Of a stretch of DNA of 7,687 nucleotides, positions 6,178 to 7,687 are shown piece by piece. The stretch lies in contig JAOTWC010000067.1 in assembly GCA_029863105.1 (NCBI GenBank), forward strand, positions 1 through 7,687, in the 5' to 3' direction. Every line of letters starts with the position of its first letter. Position 1 is the stretch's first letter. The position numbers and the translations under genes were made by a program. The notes beneath the pieces were generated by a model that made no database searches, was not told the origin of the DNA, and saw only the letters and a program-made list of their open reading frames with translations. The DNA is from Gemmatimonadota bacterium (GTDB lineage: Bacteria; Gemmatimonadota; Gemmatimonadetes; Palauibacterales; Palauibacteraceae).

Positions 6178-7171
6178 CTTCAGTACCGGTATCCGCCGAC
6201 CGATAGCAGGCCTCGAGAATTTCGAATAGCGCGATCTGCTGCGTTTCGGCCTGAAGCGGAATTTCCCCCCTGACGATGCGCAGAAAGTGCGCCCACTCCT
6301 GCCGGTAGGAATCCTGATACAGGGCGCTCGGCGCCCGCGCTATCGGGGGTGTCACGTCGACGATGCCGGTCTCGATCTGGCGATGGACCCTCAGGGGTGC
6401 CGACTCTGCGCTTCCGCCGGTACCGATGATCGTCAGCGCATGGATGTCTCGATCGTGGATCCACTCCCACGTGACTTCACAGGTCAGCGTCGCACCGGTG
6501 TCTGCGGCCAGATGAAGGAAGGCGCTGCGCTCCGCGCCCGGGTCTCCGTGCAGTTGGGCCGATACGCGTCGAATCGTCGGATAGCCGATCGCCCACAGCG
6601 CCATGTCGAGTGCCTGCGCTCCGAGATCCATCAGCACGCCCCCCCCGGCATGCTTCGGATCTGTTCGCCAGCCGCGTCGCGGGCGCCGTGACCGCCGATT
6701 CAACCAGCTCGAACGCACGAAGAACACCTCGCCCAGTTCCCCGCTGGCCACGAACTGCCGGATCAACCGCACATCGTGCCGAAACCGGTGGTTGTTGGCC
6801 ACCATCAGCTGGCGGCCGGCCGCGTCGGCTGCCTCGACCAGTCGCCGGGCGGCCAGGCTCGACACCGTAAGCGGCCTCTCGCACAGCACGTGCGCCCCGT
6901 GCTCCAGGGCCTCCAGGACGCCCTCCTCGTGGGCCCCATTGGGCGTGCACACCAGGACCGCATCCAGTTCGCCGCCCGCCGCCAGCCCGACCAGGTCATC
7001 GGCCACCCGGTCGATGCCGAACCGCTCGCCGATCGTACGGGCCTTCGGTCGGTCGGGATCGGCGATTCCGGCGATTTCCACGCCCGCCAGGCGGGCGAGA
7101 ATCGGGAGATGGACGATCTGCGCCGCACCCCCCGCCCCGAGAACGCCGATTCGAAGAGGCCGGTCAGCCAT
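6167..7171 (-). CDS. Gfo/Idh/MocA-family NAD(P)-dependent oxidoreductase
   Basis: Predicted cytoplasmic dehydrogenase or reductase acting on a sugar, inositol or similar polyol. The N-terminal Rossmann fold shows LRIGVLGAGGAAQ (G12, G14, G15) and an acidic ADPDR at the end of beta-2, favouring NAD. Further on are VCTPNGAH (75-81), CERPLT (E98-R99-P100, the family's EKP motif with Arg for Lys) and NNHRF (126-130). The second domain has AGGGVLMDLGAQALD (175-189). There the usual D-x-G-x-H catalytic motif reads D182-x-G-x-Q186, so the common catalytic histidine is replaced. Length, 334 aa, is normal for the family. The ATG lies nine bases after the stop of the outer-membrane protein gene, with no clear ribosome site, which suggests coupled translation. 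Superfamily is firm; substrate unknown, and the Gln may mean altered or lost dehydrogenase activity. Confidence 0.9.
   Translation of the reverse strand: MADRPLRIGVLGAGGAAQIVHLPILARLAGVEIAGIADPDRPKARTIGERFGIDRVADDLVGLAAGGELDAVLVCTPNGAHEEGVLEALEHGAHVLCERPLTVSSLAARRLVEAADAAGRQLMVANNHRFRHDVRLIRQFVASGELGEVFFVRSSWLNRRSRRPRRGWRTDPKHAGGGVLMDLGAQALDMALWAIGYPTIRRVSAQLHGDPGAERSAFLHLAADTGATLTCEVTWEWIHDRDIHALTIIGTGGSAESAPLRVHRQIETGIVDVTPPIARAPSALYQDSYRQEWAHFLRIVRGEIPLQAETQQIALFEILEACYRSADTGTEVTL
6639..6646 (-). repeat. Eight-base G tract inside the oxidoreductase gene
   Basis: On the coding strand eight consecutive G encode parts of G176-G178, just before the catalytic D182. The frame is intact here. 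It is the longest homopolymer I noticed in the window and a place where slippage or a sequencing indel would break the gene. Confidence 0.85.
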
Positions 7172-7180
7172 GGGGGCCGC

Positions 7181-7687
7181 TCAGATGCCCGTCATGAGAA
7201 GAATCCCCACCGCGACACCCAAGTTGCTCGCGTCCGTAACGGCGGCACCACGAAATTCGCCATACGCCGCCCAGGCTGGTGACAACGCCACCTCCACGCC
7301 GGCCACCCCCGATACTCCGGCGGTCACAACGAGGTCGTCGAGAAACGTATTCTTGATCGCGTCGCCGTCGTCGTTGAGGATGTACACGTCGAGCCCGATT
7401 CCAACGTACGGGGCGATCATCGCCGTGGGCGACGTCCACTGGAAGTCCGTGCCGAAGATGTACGCCGAGCGCTCGATGGTTCCGAGGTTGATCGATCCCG
7501 GAGACAGTCCCGACGCCACTTCCAGCTGCGCTTCGAGTTCGTTCACCTGGCTCGATTCGACATCTGCCTTCCAGTAGCCGACGCGAGGCACGACTCGGAC
7601 GTTCGGCCCGAGGAACCCAAGATCGACCTTCGCCCCGACGCCCAGGGTGCCCTCATTCTGGCTCGGGTTCACATACATCAGTCCCAC
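7181..7687 (-). CDS. Outer-membrane beta-barrel protein, C-terminal part (5' end outside window)
   Basis: The frame is open to the window edge, so the N-terminus and any signal peptide are missing; the GTG at the edge and ATG at 7678 are probably internal. The visible 168 residues show the alternating polar/hydrophobic pattern of amphipathic beta-strands separated by Gly/Asp/Asn-rich turns, for example VGAKVDLGFLG, VRVVPRVGYWKADV, SAYIFGTDFQWTS and APYVGIGLDVYIL. This is the look of small porin-like or OmpW/OprF-type barrels. A loop with NDDGD precedes the last strands. The protein ends in GILLMTGI, so the C-terminal aromatic residue normally recognised by the BAM complex is absent. It is followed after nine bases by the oxidoreductase gene and probably shares its transcript. 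No specific family or cargo can be named. Confidence 0.7.
   Translation of the reverse strand: MGLMYVNPSQNEGTLGVGAKVDLGFLGPNVRVVPRVGYWKADVESSQVNELEAQLEVASGLSPGSINLGTIERSAYIFGTDFQWTSPTAMIAPYVGIGLDVYILNDDGDAIKNTFLDDLVVTAGVSGVAGVEVALSPAWAAYGEFRGAAVTDASNLGVAVGILLMTGI

Noticed and set aside
6603..7577. A 324-codon plus-strand open frame across the oxidoreductase and barrel genes
   Set aside because: It runs opposite two recognised genes and across their junction. The product is rich in Ser, Arg, Pro and Thr with no family motif, typical of a GC-rich shadow frame.

Overview
This is a GC-rich window (roughly two-thirds G+C by eye) with tightly packed genes, ATGA/GTGA start-stop overlaps and GTG starts. 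The presence of an outer-membrane beta-barrel protein points to a Gram-negative bacterium. The gene families fit a proteobacterium, possibly gammaproteobacterial, but nothing here fixes the taxon. I see no tRNA, rRNA, CRISPR array, insertion sequence or phage gene.

Layout. (1) Positions 1-2971, plus strand: a three-gene polysaccharide operon. It holds the 3' part of a processive, PgaC/IcaA-like family 2 glycosyltransferase, a 63-residue single-pass membrane protein that overlaps it by 4 bases, and a membrane-anchored NodB-type polysaccharide deacetylase with an extra N-terminal domain and divergent catalytic motifs. (2) Positions 2972-3079: a 108-base gap with no convincing promoter or terminator. 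(3) Positions 3080-6177, plus strand: a two-gene operon. A GCS2-type (YbdK-like) carboxylate-amine ligase fused to two CBS domains is followed, with a 4-base overlap, by an M14-type succinylglutamate desuccinylase/aspartoacylase-like zinc hydrolase. (4) Positions 6167-7687, minus strand: a Gfo/Idh/MocA oxidoreductase and, upstream of it, a truncated outer-membrane beta-barrel protein. This pair converges on the hydrolase gene with an 11-base overlap of the 3' ends.

How the parts may work together. The first operon probably makes and N-deacetylates an extracellular amino-sugar polymer: the glycosyltransferase polymerises and exports, the small protein may be a PgaD-like accessory subunit, and the deacetylase works on the outer face of the inner membrane. 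The second operon pairs an ATP-dependent amide-forming ligase that has an apparent nucleotide-sensing module with an amide-cleaving hydrolase, which suggests a make-and-break cycle for an unknown amino-acid conjugate. The third pair has no evident shared pathway. The two most interesting points are the ligase-CBS/hydrolase pair and the unusual architecture of the deacetylase operon.
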